Shown here one piece after another: positions 33,969 through 45,964 of a stretch of DNA of 64,000 bases (its first letter is position 1; the number at the start of each line of letters is the position of its first letter). The stretch spans positions 806,001 through 870,000 of the forward strand of contig NC_134710.1 of the NCBI RefSeq assembly GCF_043290135.1, given 5' to 3'. This stretch comes from Rhipicephalus microplus. Lineage: Eukaryota; Arthropoda; Arachnida; Ixodida; Ixodidae. The position numbers and the translations under genes are program-made. Under the pieces are notes generated by a model, which was not told where the DNA came from, searched no databases, and was given only the letters and a program-made list of their open reading frames with translations.

Positions 33969-35412
33969 TGTGATGGGTTAAACGGACGTTCGTCACTATG
34001 TTTGTTGATAGCGGACGAGAAATCATTAACATGAACTTTTTATTTCATGGCATGGGTGGAACGGCTGACGACGCACGGATACGCTACCGTGTGCAGCGCC
34101 GTTTAGTCGGACGTCGCGGCCAACCCAGCAGTCAGGGTCGCAACTCCGGAGGTCCCGGATCAGGCCACGGCTCACGACGACCACACCCGGTAGGCCTCGT
34201 CCACGAACCTGCTCCCGGCCACTGCACCCAGGCAGGAGCCGTTCGGCAGGTCTCGTCCTTGCACCTTGTAGAAGCCGGCGGACTCGACCCCGAACGAACA
34301 CGCTGGAGCTCGACCTGGCCGACACGTACGGGTCCCACGTCCGGCTCAGGAACGCTGCCAGGAACTCGTCCTCTCGAGCGGCACACCGTTTCGTCTGCCT
34401 TCGTGGCCTCAACTCTCGAGCTGCAGTGGCGGAGATGCCTTGACCAGCGCGACTTCGGACCTCGTTTCCAAGCTTTTGATCACCTTCCGGGCGTAGCGGT
34501 TCCACGTGCGGGTTCTGGCCAGCACAGCACCGTCTGTGCCGTGCTGAAATGCTGCTCACTACAGCTGCGGTGCGGCAGCTCACTCACCGGCGTTCGTCGC
34601 CTTGGCCAGGGCACAGCCAGGTACCCTCGGGTGCGCACCTCGTGAGCTCGCGGCCCACTTCCGAGGCTGGTGCGTCGCTCGGTACGGCTCGGCACCACTC
34701 GGCGATCCTTGATTCAGCCAGCAACTCCCTTGGCATCTGAATCCTCGGCCACCCTGAACCTCGCCCGGCTCCATGGTCCTCCGTACACACGCCCGCGTCT
34801 CGCCCGGCAGAACATCTCGCTCGTCCCTTGCCGAAGTGCGACGCTCTGGTGACACCGGCGCTTGATGGCGTGGGTGCGACTTCTGAGCAGTCAACCCGCA
34901 TCGGAGACGCGATGCTCCATGTGGGGAATGGCCAGCCCGTCCAGCGAAGAGCGTGCGCCGAGACGCGATGCTCGACGCAACCGTGACCATTAGCCAGGCC
35001 ACGTTCATCGCTGTGTTGAACGGCTGACCGCGGAGACGCCTCGCCGAGATCCGCGATGCCCTCGGCAAGGAAGAGAACAGCAGGCCAGGCCGCGCCCCGA
35101 GATGCAGTACTCGTGCCGGCAACGCCGCCCCAGCTGGTAGTTGGACGGCAGTAGCGTGGACGGCCGCGTTCCCTGGACGGAACCTGGCTCGCCTGCGTCC
35201 GACGCTTCGGCCCGCTGTCTCCCGTCTGCCGCTGCTCTGGCTCGTCCCCAGCCACAAAGCCCACTGCCACGTGGTGGTCGCCCGTGGCCCAATCGTGGCA
35301 CGCCACCTCTATGGGTCACCACTGGTCATCAGCTGATTCGCTGACAGTCACGCGCACATTAAACGCGCCTTGCCCCGCACTTCCGTCGTTGTCGTTTTCT
35401 TCGCTCATCACA
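33969..35412. mobile_element. 1,444 bp LTR-like insertion (probable solo LTR)
   Basis: It begins TGTGATGGGTTAAACGG and ends TTCGCTCATCACA, so the ends are TGTGATG...CATCACA. ACTGT flanks both sides (33964-33968 and 35413-35417), and the right arm of the Penelope-like element reads straight through this point. TG...CA ends with a 5 bp duplication are typical of LTR retrotransposon integration. It is GC-rich and has overlapping long frames on both strands with no domain I recognise. No internal pair of LTRs is seen, so a solo LTR is the best guess. Confidence 0.78.
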
Positions 35413-35849
35413 ACTGTCAACACTGACAACGAAACCAACTGTCCGTGTACGTCCACATCCGGTTCTTTTCACGTGCTGGTCAGTTCTCAACGTGTGTCGG
35501 GCCACCCAAGATTGTCACCGCGGTGGCGGGAGGGGTCCGTGACGGCGTGCGTGAAGAAAGGGTTTCCCCTTAATGGGTCGGTCGGCTCTTTACCTTTAAT
35601 CTTCGTCCGTTTCCCCTCAATGGTCATCAAGTGGTAGGCGAACATAAACACTTTGTATGTGCATGTGAAAAAAAGAAAAAAGGGAAAAAAGAAGAAAAAC
35701 AAAAAAAAACAAGAAAGGACAGTGTACACGTACGAGCCAGTCAGAAAAAACAAGCTTGGTCTCCAGCTATCAATCTTTGTCACCAATTTCCTCCTGGCTT
35801 ACTTCTCGGAGGCAGGAGAGTCTTCCAGGGTCCTCGTTGATGCTGGCTA

Positions 35850-37743
35850 CTATAATGTTCGAAATTTGAAAATAAAATATGCCTCACACTGCTCGCGCTC
35901 GCGCCTGTTTGAGAAACCGGACTGCAAAAGAGTTACGCTGATATTTTCAAAACTGTGGTTTGGCAGGCGCAGATGTCTAGATAAAGGTAGCTTCGGCAGT
36001 GAAGTGGCGTGGTACCGGTGATTATTGAACTGCAGCCGAAATGGCCTGTCTGTTTGGCCGATATATTCTTGTCCGCAGATGTTGCAATGTAGCATGTATA
36101 TTACGTTACTGGAGTCACAATTGAGGCTTTCAGTTATGCAGAATTTGAAATCCGAGAAGTTCGCTTTGGATTCACGTGTTGTGAACATCTGTGGGCATAC
36201 CTTGCATCGAGCTTTTCCGCAGGGATGGCACCCTGATTGAATTTTGGGGGTGTTTGTTTTTGCTCTGACAAGAATGTCCTTCAGATTTTTATCCCTGCGG
36301 TACACCACGTGAGGTGGCTTCGCGAAAATAGAAGTTAGTCGTTTGCTTTGCCTGATTATGTTGAAATGGCGGGAAAGTATGTTGTTGATTCGTGGCGCTG
36401 ATGAGGAGTAAGTTAGTACAAGGTTCGTTTGAGAAGTCGTTTTAGATGCTCTGTTTGGTCCCTTAATTATATCATTTCTGTTCCCGTTGCGAGCACGTAG
36501 TATATGGCATCGTGAATAATGTCTTTCGGATAATTTTGTTTCAATAATGAATGCTTTAGGTGTTCTGCGTGTCTGTCAAATTCCCGCATATCGGTGCATA
36601 TTCTTCGGTACCGGTAGGCCTGAGAATATGGAATACCCGTTTTGAAATGCTTTGGGTGGCTGCTGTTGAAATGTAGGTACATTTGACGGTCTGTAGGCTT
36701 TTTGTAAAGGTTTGTTGACAAGCGGTCATTTTTGACCGTGACAGTGACGTCCAAGAAGTTAATGCTAGTTTTGGAAATTTCGTGCGTGGATTTAATTGAC
36801 GGGTGGCACTTGTTAAAATCCTCTATGAAGCGGAAAAGACTTCCCTCATCATGGTTCCGTATGATAAAAATATCGTCTAAGTATCTTCTGTAGTAGAAAG
36901 GTTTCAAGGTGCGTCCCTCAGTGAATGGGATTTCAAGTGAAGCCATAAAGGTGCTCGCGAAGTTTGGGGCCATTTTCGTGCTCATTGCAGTGCCACTGAC
37001 CTGAAGGAAATGCTTGCCATTGAACTCAAAATAGTTATAATTTAGTACAAGTTCAAGAAGTGTAAACAGTACCTCGCCACTTACACTAGTTGATGAGTTA
37101 GATTTTACATATGCAGAAACCATAGCCGCTATTCCGTCATGGTGGGGTATGTGGGTGTACAGTGAGCAGACGTGCATGGCCACCAGAAAACTACTGTCTG
37201 GGATGTCGAGACTTGAAGTTTCGCAGATGAAGTGGTTTGTGTCCTTTAGGTAATAGGGAAAATTTGGGGGGATGTTTTTATTAAGGAATTGATGAATTCT
37301 GATATAATTTCTGTTGATGTGCTGTTACTGGATACTATCGGACGTCCCGGATTGCCTGCCTTGTGTATTTTGGGGAGCAAATAGAATTGACTGGGAACAG
37401 AATGGGTCGGTAACATTGCTTTTAACATTTTGCCGGTAATTTTCTCGTCCCGGCGGAGATTGTTTAGGGTTACTTTTATCTCCCTTTCAAATTTGGAAGT
37501 CGGGTCCGTTGGAAGTTCTTTGTAGAATTTTGTGTCTGATAGTTGTCGTTCCCCTTCCTTTAAGTAGTCCGACGTGTTTAGAATTACTATGGAGCCCCCT
37601 TTATCAGCCGGTTTGATGGTAATTTCAGTGTTTTTTCGTAGTTCATCGAGTGCCCTTCGTTCTGACTTTGATATGTTGTTTTGAGATGGCCGATTTTTTT
37701 CATACGCTCTGATGATATCTTTTTGAACTGCTGATATATACAT
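35850..37743 (-). pseudogene. Penelope-like RT with GIY-YIG endonuclease, two frameshifts
   Basis: Three minus-strand frames follow each other. 37743-37246 has SERRALDELRKN, ITIKPADKGGSIVILNTSDY and YLLPKIHKAGNPGRPIVSS, the N-terminal RT block of this class. 37183-36467 has SLYTHIPHHDGI, SGTAMSTKMAPNFASTFMA and the catalytic YRRYLDDIFII, then INFLDVTVTVKNDRLSTNLY and KPTDRQMYLHFNSSHP. 36308-35850 has the Cys-rich linker CHPCGKARCKVCPQM and GIY-YIG core NVIYMLHCNICGQEYIGQT with downstream R and H residues. The frame shifts between 37246 and 37183 and again near 36467-36308. Function: target-primed reverse transcription without an AP endonuclease. Confidence 0.93.
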
Positions 37744-38354
37744 ATCGAGGTATTTGTCCCTCTGCTCACCTGGACCGCGGAAGACTCTCCTGCCTTCGAG
37801 AAGTAAGCCAGGAGGAAATTGGTGACAAAGATTGATAGCTGGAGACCAAGCTTGTTTTTTCTGACTGGCTCGTACGTGTACACTGTCCTTTCTTGTTTTT
37901 TTGTTTCTCTTCTTTTTTCCCCCCTTTTTTTCTTTTTTTCACATGCACATACAAAGTGGTTCTGTTTGCCTACCACTTGATTACCATTGAAGGGAAACGG
38001 ACGAAGATCAAAGAGAGCCGACCGACCCATTAATGGGAAACCCTTTCCTTACGCACGCCCTCCCGCCACTGCGGCGACAATCTTGGGTGGCCCGACACAC
38101 GCCGAGAACTGACCAGCACGGGACTAGAACCGGATGTGGACGTACACGGACATTTGGTTTTGTTCTCAGTGTTGACAGTGGTTCTTCCTCTTCTTTACTT
38201 TTTTTTCATTTTTTCTTTTTTCTTTTACTCTTCTCGTCTTTTTTCTTTTCTTTTTTCTTTTTTTCTTTTTTTAGTTCTCTCTCACTCTCACAAACATCTT
38301 CCAAGGCGAGAGGGACGCGGCAGCAACGAAGTTTGGAAGTTCATGTTAGTATAA

Positions 38355-38400
38355 CTCATCCCCTGATGAAGGGAGGACCCCTGCGGAAACTGTTGGGAAA
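38355..38400 (+). ncRNA. Hammerhead-like motif in the right arm of the Penelope-like element
   Basis: CTGATGA (38363-38369), a GGGAGG/CCCCTG stem, then GGAAAC (38385-38390) and TGTTGGG. This is the hammerhead core order CUGANGA, stem II, GAAA. The left arm has the same core on the minus strand (TCATCAG 33772-33778, GTTTC 32300-32304) split by the LINE. Hammerheads in Penelope-like terminal repeats are established; activity of this one is unknown. Confidence 0.65.
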
Positions 38401-38447
38401 TAAATATATTTATCTTTGTTGACAACGCTCCCGTTGTGCCATATCCC

Positions 38448-38580
<133 letters not shown>

Positions 38581-39029
38581 TTGCTACGGTTGAGCCGGGC
38601 TGCGGTATATGCCGGTGATGTGAAAGAGGAAGCCGACGTTGTCTTCTGATTGCCCAATCTCATCCTCACCCTGCAAATAAGTGCAGTCACCCTTTATTCA
38701 AACATAACAATATATTTGTTGCCCTCTCGGCGAATGATGGTGCCGCAAAATTTCTCAAGGTGGATACGCTCACCTAGCGAAACCATGTACGAATTTAATT
38801 ACTGATATTTTTGTCATTTGGTCAATAGTGTAATCGGATTGTCGCACGAGTACTCTCTGCCAATCAATGTAATCGAGCTTAATAACACAGGTATATTGTA
38901 TCTCACTGTCTAGCGGGTAATGTTTTTGAATGTTAAAGAAAATACACTGGTGTTTATATCGTGAAGTGGAAATAACGCTAATTCAGTAGTCAAGAGTCCG
39001 ACGGAATCCCGTCTGGTCGGGGACAAACA
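38581..39029. other. No feature recognised
   Basis: About 450 bases with no domain, tail or terminal repeat that I can see. Confidence 0.4.
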
Positions 39030-39244
39030 TAGTGCAAAATAACAAAAACAAAAATGCCGACCAAGGTGAAATACACAAAACTTGAAAAGACGTTTCGGCT
39101 CCCCACACGGGAGCCTTGTTCACAGTGACAAGGCTCCCGTGTGAACACTGTGAACAAGGCTCCCGTGTGGGGAGCCGAAACGTCTTTTTAAGTTTTGTGT
39201 ATTTCACCTTGGTCAGCGTTTTTGTTTTTGTTATTTTGCACTAA
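39030..39244. repeat. Large palindrome with GAAACGTC ends, hammerhead-derived by likeness
   Basis: The left half, from AGTGCAAAATAACAAAAAC through GACCAAGGTGAAATACACAA and AAGACGTTTCGGCTCCCC, is the reverse complement of the right half. The centre (39110-39165) repeats ACAAGGCTCCCGTGTG. GGAGCCGAAACGTC on each strand resembles the 3' part of a hammerhead (stem II, GAAAC, GTC), but CTGATGA is replaced by CTGTGAA. Similar in design to 7319-7490. Confidence 0.6.
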
Positions 39245-39361
39245 CGCTGATTCAGCCGTAAACCACAGTCCAGCTCACGCCCGAACGCCAACTTCCTAAC
39301 TCCCTCTTTGAGGTCTTTTTAGATATGCGAGAATGTTAGTTAAAATCACTCAACAATATAT

Positions 39362-39499
39362 TGGCACGAACGAAATAACAGAGATAGCACGAATCGACGT
39401 CTTGCCCGCCCCCAGACCAGGAAGCAATGTTCTCTTCTTTCTCCACTTCCAAGCGATTTCATGCCACAGTTGATGGCTCATACCCATTTACCTGTGACA
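39362..39499 (-). repeat. T4 3' LTR
   Basis: On the minus strand it follows the purine tract CGAGGAGAGGGAATAA and begins TGTCACAGG. Several substitutions separate it from the 5' LTR. Confidence 0.92.
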
Positions 39500-39700
39500 T
39501 TATTCCCTCTCCTCGAAAAGCATCGTCTCGATGCTGGTGATGAGCGTCGAAAAAAAAATGAGAAAGAAAAGATGCTACTATGGAATCTAACAACTGTGTC
39601 GTAAGGCAAAAAAGATGGGCTGGTGTCACAGAAGTACTCAATAAAGAAAGGAGTTAAGACACAAGACACATCAAAAAGAAACAAAAATGACAAAAAATAG

Positions 39701-42700
39701 TCATTGCATAGTAAGCCAGTCCACGTTCGGTTGACGACGCGAGAAATATGGCTTGAGCCTTGACACATGCACCACATCACTTTGTGGAAACCGACTGGAA
39801 CGTTTTGAGGTGCCCTCAGGGAGAAATTCGTATGTAACGTCACTGAATCGGCGTAGAACTTTGTACGGGCCGAAGTAGCGCCGCAGCAACTTTTCAGAGT
39901 GACCACGCTGTCAGATGGGAGTCCACACCCAAACTTCATCGCCTGGTTTGAAAATAACCTTTCGGTGTGTAAGGTTGTAGCGGCGTGCGTCGGCAGTTTG
40001 GCGAGCCTGGATACGGCATCGGGCGAGTTGACGGGCCTCCTCGGCGCGTTGAGCGAACAAGGCAGTGTCCGCGTTGAACATGCCCTGGTTGTTGGGAAGA
40101 AGCATTGCGTCGAGCATTGTAGTGACCTCTCGACCATGAACTAAGCGAAACGGGGTGAAACCTGCACTCTCTTGGACTGCTGTAATGTAAGCAAAAGTTA
40201 CGTAACGTAGTATATCGTCCCAGTTCTTGTGATCAACGGCCACATACATTGACAGCATATCTGCAATGGTCTTGTTCAAACGTTCAGTGAGTTCGTTTGC
40301 TTGGGGGTGATAACCCGTGGTTTTCTGATGTTCTGTACCACTTAGTCTCATCACTTCTTGAAGCATCTCTGCGGTGAAAGCTGTCCCACGATCAGTAATT
40401 ATCACAGCTGGAGCGGCCGTGGTGGTGGAGCGGCCGTGACGGTGGCTGGAGCGGCCGTGAAGTACCATGCTGGTGACGAAAAACTGGGTGATTGCGGTTG
40501 CGGTAGCTTTGGGTAGGGCCTTTCTTTGCTGCAACGCGTTAAATAATTGGTGGCAACCACAATCCACCGATTTTCAGACGAAGACGTGGGAAACGATCCG
40601 AGCAAGTCAATGCCAATTTGGTGGAATGGTGTTTTTGGCGTAGCGATAGGCTACTGTATAATAGTCCTGCTGGTCAGACAGGTGGAGTATTACGGCGTTG
40701 GCAGTCACGGCATGAGCGAATGTACTGCTTGGCTGTTTTCGCAAGGCGTGGCCAGTAGTAGGAGCGACCAATTCTTTCCAAGGTGCGCGTGTAGCCAAGG
40801 TGCCCGGATGATGGTTCGTCGTGACAAGCATGTAAAATATCGTCACGAAGCGAGGTCGGCGCAACCAGTAGGTAAGTAGCCTGGGTATGGTCGAAATTTT
40901 TTTTTATAGACGACTCCATCCCTGATGCAGAACGAGGCCAGCGAACGTGCGGAGTTTCGAGGAAGACTAGTTTTTCGGTCTTCGAGGAAGTCAATCAGCG
41001 GGCTTAGCTTCATCTCGTCGCGTTGTTGTTGAGCCAAGTCGGTTGCTAATACAGAGGAAAGGAATGCATTGTCATCTTCAACGTCCGCGTTCGTACTTCC
41101 GATTAGCGCACGTGAGAGACAGTCAGCATTGGTGTGTTTGCGTCCTCACTTGTGAATCACTGTAAAGTCAAATTCTTGCAGCCGAAGGCTCCACCGTGCT
41201 AGACGACTGGAAGGATTTTGACGATGGCGAGCCAGCATAAAAAATGGCGGTCGCTAACTACCCTGAATGGTCGACCGTACAAATAGGGCCGAAACGTTTT
41301 TATAGCACAAACAACGGCTAAGCATTCTTTTTCTGTTGCAGAGTAGTTTTTTCTCTGCGGATGATAGTGTTTGACTTGCATAGGCAATCACGCGTTCTAC
41401 GCCATTTTGCCATTGAACCAATACAGTTCCAAGTCCGATGTTGCTAGCATCCGTGTGTAGCTCTGTGGCAGCGTTGTCGTCAAATTGACCGAGTACAGGT
41501 GGGGCTTGGAGATGGTTTCCTAGCGTGTCAAAGGCGTGATGCTGATCCTGACCCCAAACAAATGGTACGCCGTCTTTTGTAAGTTCATTTAGCGGTTCAG
41601 CAATTTTAGAAAAGCCTTTGACGAAGCGTCTGTAATATGCGCACAGTCCCAGAAATCGGCGGAGATCACACTTGTTTGTTGGGACAGGAAATGCGGCAAC
41701 ACCTTTCGTTTTTTTCAGGGTCTGGGTGTATACCGGCGTGGCTGACAACGTGACCAAGAAACTTCAGTTCCTCGAAAGCAAAGTGGCATTTCTAAGGTTT
41801 GAGAGAAAGTATAGCTGTTCGAATCGCCTGAAAAACTGTCTGCAAGCGCTGGACGTGCTGCTCAAATGTGTCCGAGAAGACGACCACATCGTCAAGGTAG
41901 ACAAGACACGATTGCCATTTTAGCCTAGAAAGAACCGTGTCCATCGTTCTTTGAAAAGTATATAGCTGGCACCAAGCATAAGCCGAAGGCAAGGACCTCG
42001 AACTTGTAGAGTCCGTCAAGAGTAATGAAGGCGGTCTTTTCGCGGCCGCGCTCATCAACAGAAATTTGCCAATAGCCGCTGCTTAGATCCATGGAAGAAA
42101 AGTAACGAGCGTTGCGAATGCGGTCCAGCAAGTCATCTATTCGTGGTAAATGATACACGTCTTTCTTCGTGATCTTATTCAACTTTCGGTAGTCAACGTA
42201 AAATCGTAGGGTATCATCTTTTTTCTTTACTAACACAACAGGGGACGCCCAGGGACTGGTCAATGGCTGGATGACATCGTCCTTGAGCATCTGCTGGACC
42301 TGTTGGCGTATAGCGTCTTGTTCTTTTCGCGAGACTCTGTAGGCGTGCTGTCGAATGGGTCTCTCGGTAGGCTCGGTGATGATACGATGCTTGGCAAGCG
42401 GTGTTTGATTCACTTTCGAAATCGCAGCGAAGCAGACCCGAAATGAGTCGAGTAGCTTCAAAAGACGTTCCCGTTGTGCAGACGGTAGACCCTGGTTTAC
42501 GTCGAGAGTGCTTGCGAATGTCATGGCGGAACTGTTGCACGACGAAAGGGCAGATAATGTTAAGGGACCAGGGACGTCGGCAATATCCTCAAGGTATGCG
42601 ATCGCAGTGTGTTTAGAAAGATGGGATACTCCTCGCTGAAATTCGTGGCTAATAGGCAAGCCTGCTTTCTCCTGGGCTGAACAATACCTCGGGCAACGCA

Positions 42701-43338
42701 GATTCGTTGTGCAAAATGTAGGGACAACTTTCCTTCCGCAATTACAGCATCGGGGACGTCTTGGTCACATTCAATGCTGATAAAGAGGCTACTGCGGGGA
42801 GGCAGAGTAACAGATTTGGAGGATACACGTAAGGCAGCCTTCGATAAGTGGGTGTTTTCACGTTCATGATGAAACGGGTCCTCGAACGACACCTGCAAGT
42901 CTCGTAGGTCAATAATTGCGCCGTGTTCGCGAAGAAAGTCCAGTCCCAGAATGAGTGGACGGGAGCACACAGATGACACGAGGGAAGACCCTGTGAACAT
43001 CGAAGCACGGACTCGAACACGGGCTGTGCACACTCCTGTAGGCGTGACGAGGTGGCCCCCTGCCATGCGCAATGGTGCTCCTTGCCAAGGGGTAGTTACC
43101 TTCCTCAGTTTGGATGCCATGGCACTGCTCATAACCGAATAATCGGCGCCAGTGCCCACGAGGACAGTGACGACGTGATTATCGACGTGAACGGTGATGT
43201 CGGCGGAAACAGTCTTATGACTTTCGGAAACGACTGAAAAATCAGAACGGTCTTCGTCAGGTCTTTGCGTCAAGGGAGGCTCTTTAACAGTTCTTTGGGA
43301 CGCGGCTTCACCCCCAGCAGACGCGGTTTCTAGTTTCC
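39701..43338 (-). pseudogene. pol: T4 pol, many frameshifts
   Basis: Pieces in order along the minus strand: protease region (43273-42560) with VTVLVGTGADYSVMS, so the catalytic Asp of DTG is Gly; RT (42659-41925) with RQHAYRVSRKEQDAI, SSMDLSSGYWQISV; motif [13 protein letters not shown] in another frame (42058-41792); RNase H (41757-41254) with LHTDASNIGLGTVLVQW; integrase zinc domain (40994-40674) with RSCRDCQRR; core (40567-39911) with ITDRGTAFTAEML and PQANELTERLNKT; and C-terminal RRYFGPYKVLRRFSDVTYEF at 39889-39701. At least five frame changes. A short GGAGCGGCCGTG triplication disrupts the core near 40405-40465. Confidence 0.92.
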
Positions 43339-43339
43339 C
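43330..43339 (-). promoter_or_regulatory. Putative -1 frameshift site, T4 gag/pol
   Basis: Minus strand GGGAAAC directly before the gag stop TAG. G_GGA_AAC in the gag frame is a canonical X_XXY_YYZ slippery heptamer, the clearest of the set. Confidence 0.7.
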
Positions 43340-44598
43340 CTGTTAGGACTCGGTGACCAGCCTCTGAAAGGAGCATAAGATGACGACGTAATGCTAGGTG
43401 ACGTGGGGCGGCGAGGTGATGGTGATCTTGAAATGGGGCGTTGACCAAGGCGAGGAGCTTGCTGGCCCGTAAGGTACGCTTCGATGTCGCGGGGACGCTC
43501 ACCGTAACGCGGGCACCGAGCATCAGGGTGGAAGCCACGGAGACCAAGTTGGCGGTACTGGCAATTGCAGTAGACGTGACCCGCTTCGCCACAGTGGTAG
43601 CAGAGTGGACGGTTATCTGACGTACGCCACACACTGGCATTTGTGGTGTTCTGTCGTGATCGAGACGGATGATAAGTGGGCGCACTCGGAAACCTTGAGG
43701 CGGATGTTGGAGTCGAAGAGGTGCCCTGGAATCGCTAACTAGCCTGATCCATCGTCCGCATAGTGGGATCAGGAGCATGTGGTGCAGGAGATCACAGGGC
43801 CGCCGCATAAATCAGCACAGGGGCCTCAGGCCTTGTTGGTGCGAGGGGTGACCACCTGTCGGATCTCATTTCGGATTAAGTCTGCGAGAGCATTTAGTGG
43901 TGATTGGGTCCCGTTGCTTGGAGTTGGCGCAGCTCGTCCCGCACGACGCTTCTTATGAACTCTGCGAGGGCATGCCTCTCACTGTCAGCCCCGATAAATC
44001 ATGCAGCAGTGGTGACGTCGTGGCGTTCATACTGTGACGACCGATGCTGGAGAGTGCGCTCCATTGTGTTTGCCTCATTTATGAACTCGGAAACAGTCGT
44101 CGGTAGATTTCGCACGAGTCCGGCAAAGAGCTGCTCTTTTACCCCACGCATTAAATGCCACACCTTCTTTTTCACGGACATTGCAGGGTCGGCACGCTGG
44201 AAGAGTCGAAGCATGTCCTCGACAAACATCGAAACTCTCTCGTTACGTCGTTGGTTCCGAGACGAGATGGCCTGCTCCGCTCTCTCTTTCCTTTCGGTGC
44301 TGCGGTACGCATCGCGAAACGGTCGGCTGAACTCTTGCCACGTCGCAAAGTAACCCTCGTGATTCTCATACCAGGTTTTGGCAGAGTCTTCCAACGCAAA
44401 GTAAACTCTCCGCAGCTTGCAAGCTTCATCCCATTCGTTGATGTAGGCAACTCGATCGAAGTGGTCAAGCCAGTCATCAACATCCTCATAAATGTCTCCA
44501 TGAATTGAGCGTGGTGTTTGCGGCACATGAAAAACATGCGGGAGAAAAGAATAGGTGTCGTTAGTTTGACTCGCCTGGTTGGTAGTCGAGGTTGCCAT
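43330..44598 (-). pseudogene. gag: T4 gag with internal stops
   Basis: The start chosen is the ATG at 44598 (MATSTTNQASQTN). The capsid part has DVDDWLDHFDRVAYINEWDE, KTWYENHEGYFATWQEFSR and RNERVSMFVEDMLRLFQRAD. A TGA ends the first part near 43999; the same frame resumes with the knuckle CYHCGEAGHVYCNC and a tail SRSPSPRRPTSPS to the stop at 43330. The knuckle and the flanking WRTSDNRPLCYHC closely match T5. Confidence 0.88.
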
Positions 44599-44730
44599 CT
44601 CGCCTTGAGAGAGAAAACCGTATTCGGGAGATAGTCCTCGCAGGCGGCGCCTGCTTCTTGCCGTGGGAGCTGTAGCTGTCTCCAAGTAGCTCGGTGTGTT
44701 GGCTGAAAATCTGGAGCCGAGGCGCAATTA

Positions 44731-44746
44731 CCCAGCACCTCCACCA
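44731..44746 (-). other. T4 primer-binding site (candidate)
   Basis: Minus strand TGGTGGAGGTGCTGGG, next to the 5' LTR; same start as the T1-T3 sites. Confidence 0.6.
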
Positions 44747-44747
44747 G

Positions 44748-44885
44748 TTCCACGAACGAAATAACAGAGACAGCCACGAATGACGTTTTGCCCGCCCCCA
44801 GACCAGGAAGCAATGTTCTCTTCTTTCTCCACTTCCAAGCGATTTCACGCTACAGTTGATGGCTCATACCCACTTACCTGTAACA
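44748..44885 (-). repeat. T4 5' LTR
   Basis: A 138 bp match to 39362-39499 with several substitutions; the first three plus-strand bases differ (TTC against TGG). Confidence 0.9.
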
Positions 44886-44945
44886 ATATATTATGCCATC
44901 CTAAATGAATGCACGTTGATTTACTACGCGCACTAGGAAACCAAA

Positions 44946-45302
44946 ACCGTCCCGATGTGTTGCCGACTGGTCACACCGACGAGTGTTTGGCACAATCGGC
45001 GTTCACTCGGCCACCGAAGTAGGCCCGAACCCCGCGGCCGACCAAGTGCCGACGTAACCAGCAGCGCACTTCTAGCCGATCCTTTTCGAATGTCTGGGGG
45101 CCAGTGAAGTCGGCTGCCGACTACATGCCAGCCATCCGCCAATGGTCGGCAGTCGGCCAATGTTGCTTGGGTGCCCGTCTTCGTTGCCAACTGCATAATG
45201 GCCATGACTCGGAGGCAGGCACTCATCAACAGAAAAAAACCATCTAATAAAGAAAATAGCAGCATACAAGTGCCGTCATTCGCATCTTGTGCGTCTTAAC
45301 AC
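44946..45302. repeat. Dispersed repeat related to 3420-3620 and 112-232
   Basis: GGCCGACC, AGTCGGCTGCCGAC and AGTCGGCCAATG words relate it to 3420-3620, and 45209-45302 aligns with 112-232. Together they suggest one element family whose two parts lie at opposite ends of the first 3.6 kb but together here. Confidence 0.4.
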
Positions 45303-45709
45303 TAGGGCACGGCCTCTATAGTATTTTTATACCCGTGTTCTTTCCCTCTTATCAAACCTGTCACCCAGATCATGATCAAAATAGTACCGATAACTCTGGA
45401 TTTTGATCGAAAAATATGACCAGAGCCTGATTCGAAATGAAGTGACCACGTTACACAGTCACTTTCGTTGGGGACCAACACTGGCTCCAATAAATATTTT
45501 AAAGGTGCGATCACGAGCTGTCGCTGCAACAGGGAGATTTCGGCCTACTGGGTCTTGGATCGAGCAATGATGAACAGCGTCTGCGTGACGGCTCACGATG
45601 CACGCGTTCATTAGAGACTCGAAGTAAGCCACGCTGAAGCGAGGCAGCAGAGCGAGCTGAGCACGGCTGCGGTCAGCACGAGTTCACCAAGCAACTACGC
45701 GCTGCTAGG
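45303..45709. other. No feature recognised
   Basis: No domain or bounded repeat seen. Confidence 0.35.
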
Positions 45710-45964
45710 TGTAGCCAGAGGCAGAGAGATATGTGGGATCTAACCACTTAATTTTTCAGGATATAAGCGGAGCGGCGACGGCTGCCTAGCCGCCAGGCGG
45801 AAGGACTCGTGCTGTTCTAGCGCGCGCCTGGAGCGCGGTGACTGCAACTGGTCGCGTAACTTCCACAGAAGCAACGTGTTTAGATACTATAAAAGCGTTG
45901 ATGCCCATGGACCCAGTAGTAGGCGGCTCGTTGCCACCGTCGCCATCTACGTGAGCAGGAGACA
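45710..45964 (-). repeat. LTR-like piece related to the LTR at 57763
   Basis: The plus strand starts TGTAGCCAGAGGCAGAGAGA and contains GCGGCGACGGCTGC, aligning with TGTAGCGAGAGAAATAG and GCGGCGACGGCTGC at 57763-57830, in order. It ends GAGCAGGAGACA, giving TG...CA ends of about 255 bp. The flanks CTAGG and ACTAA do not form a clean duplication. A TATAAAA word at 45887 lies on the other strand. Confidence 0.45.

Larger units (their letters stand above)
39362..44885 (-). mobile_element. Ty3/gypsy element T4, degenerate
   Basis: LTRs of 138 bp at 39362-39499 and 44748-44885 (minus: TGTNACAGGTAA to CGTTCGTGCCA) are flanked by ATATAT (39356-39361 and 44886-44891). Gag and pol are in the T1 order, but pol is broken by many frameshifts and the protease motif is lost. 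It is closest to T5 and to the fragment at 31650. Confidence 0.92.

Noticed and set aside
34026..35306. Long GC-rich frames on the minus strand (185, 225 and 240 aa)
   Set aside because: They overlap each other and plus-strand frames within the LTR-like insert, with no domain; base composition explains them.
45887..45894. TATAAAA as a promoter of the 45710-45964 piece
   Set aside because: It lies on the strand opposite to the presumed LTR transcription and has no support from a second copy.
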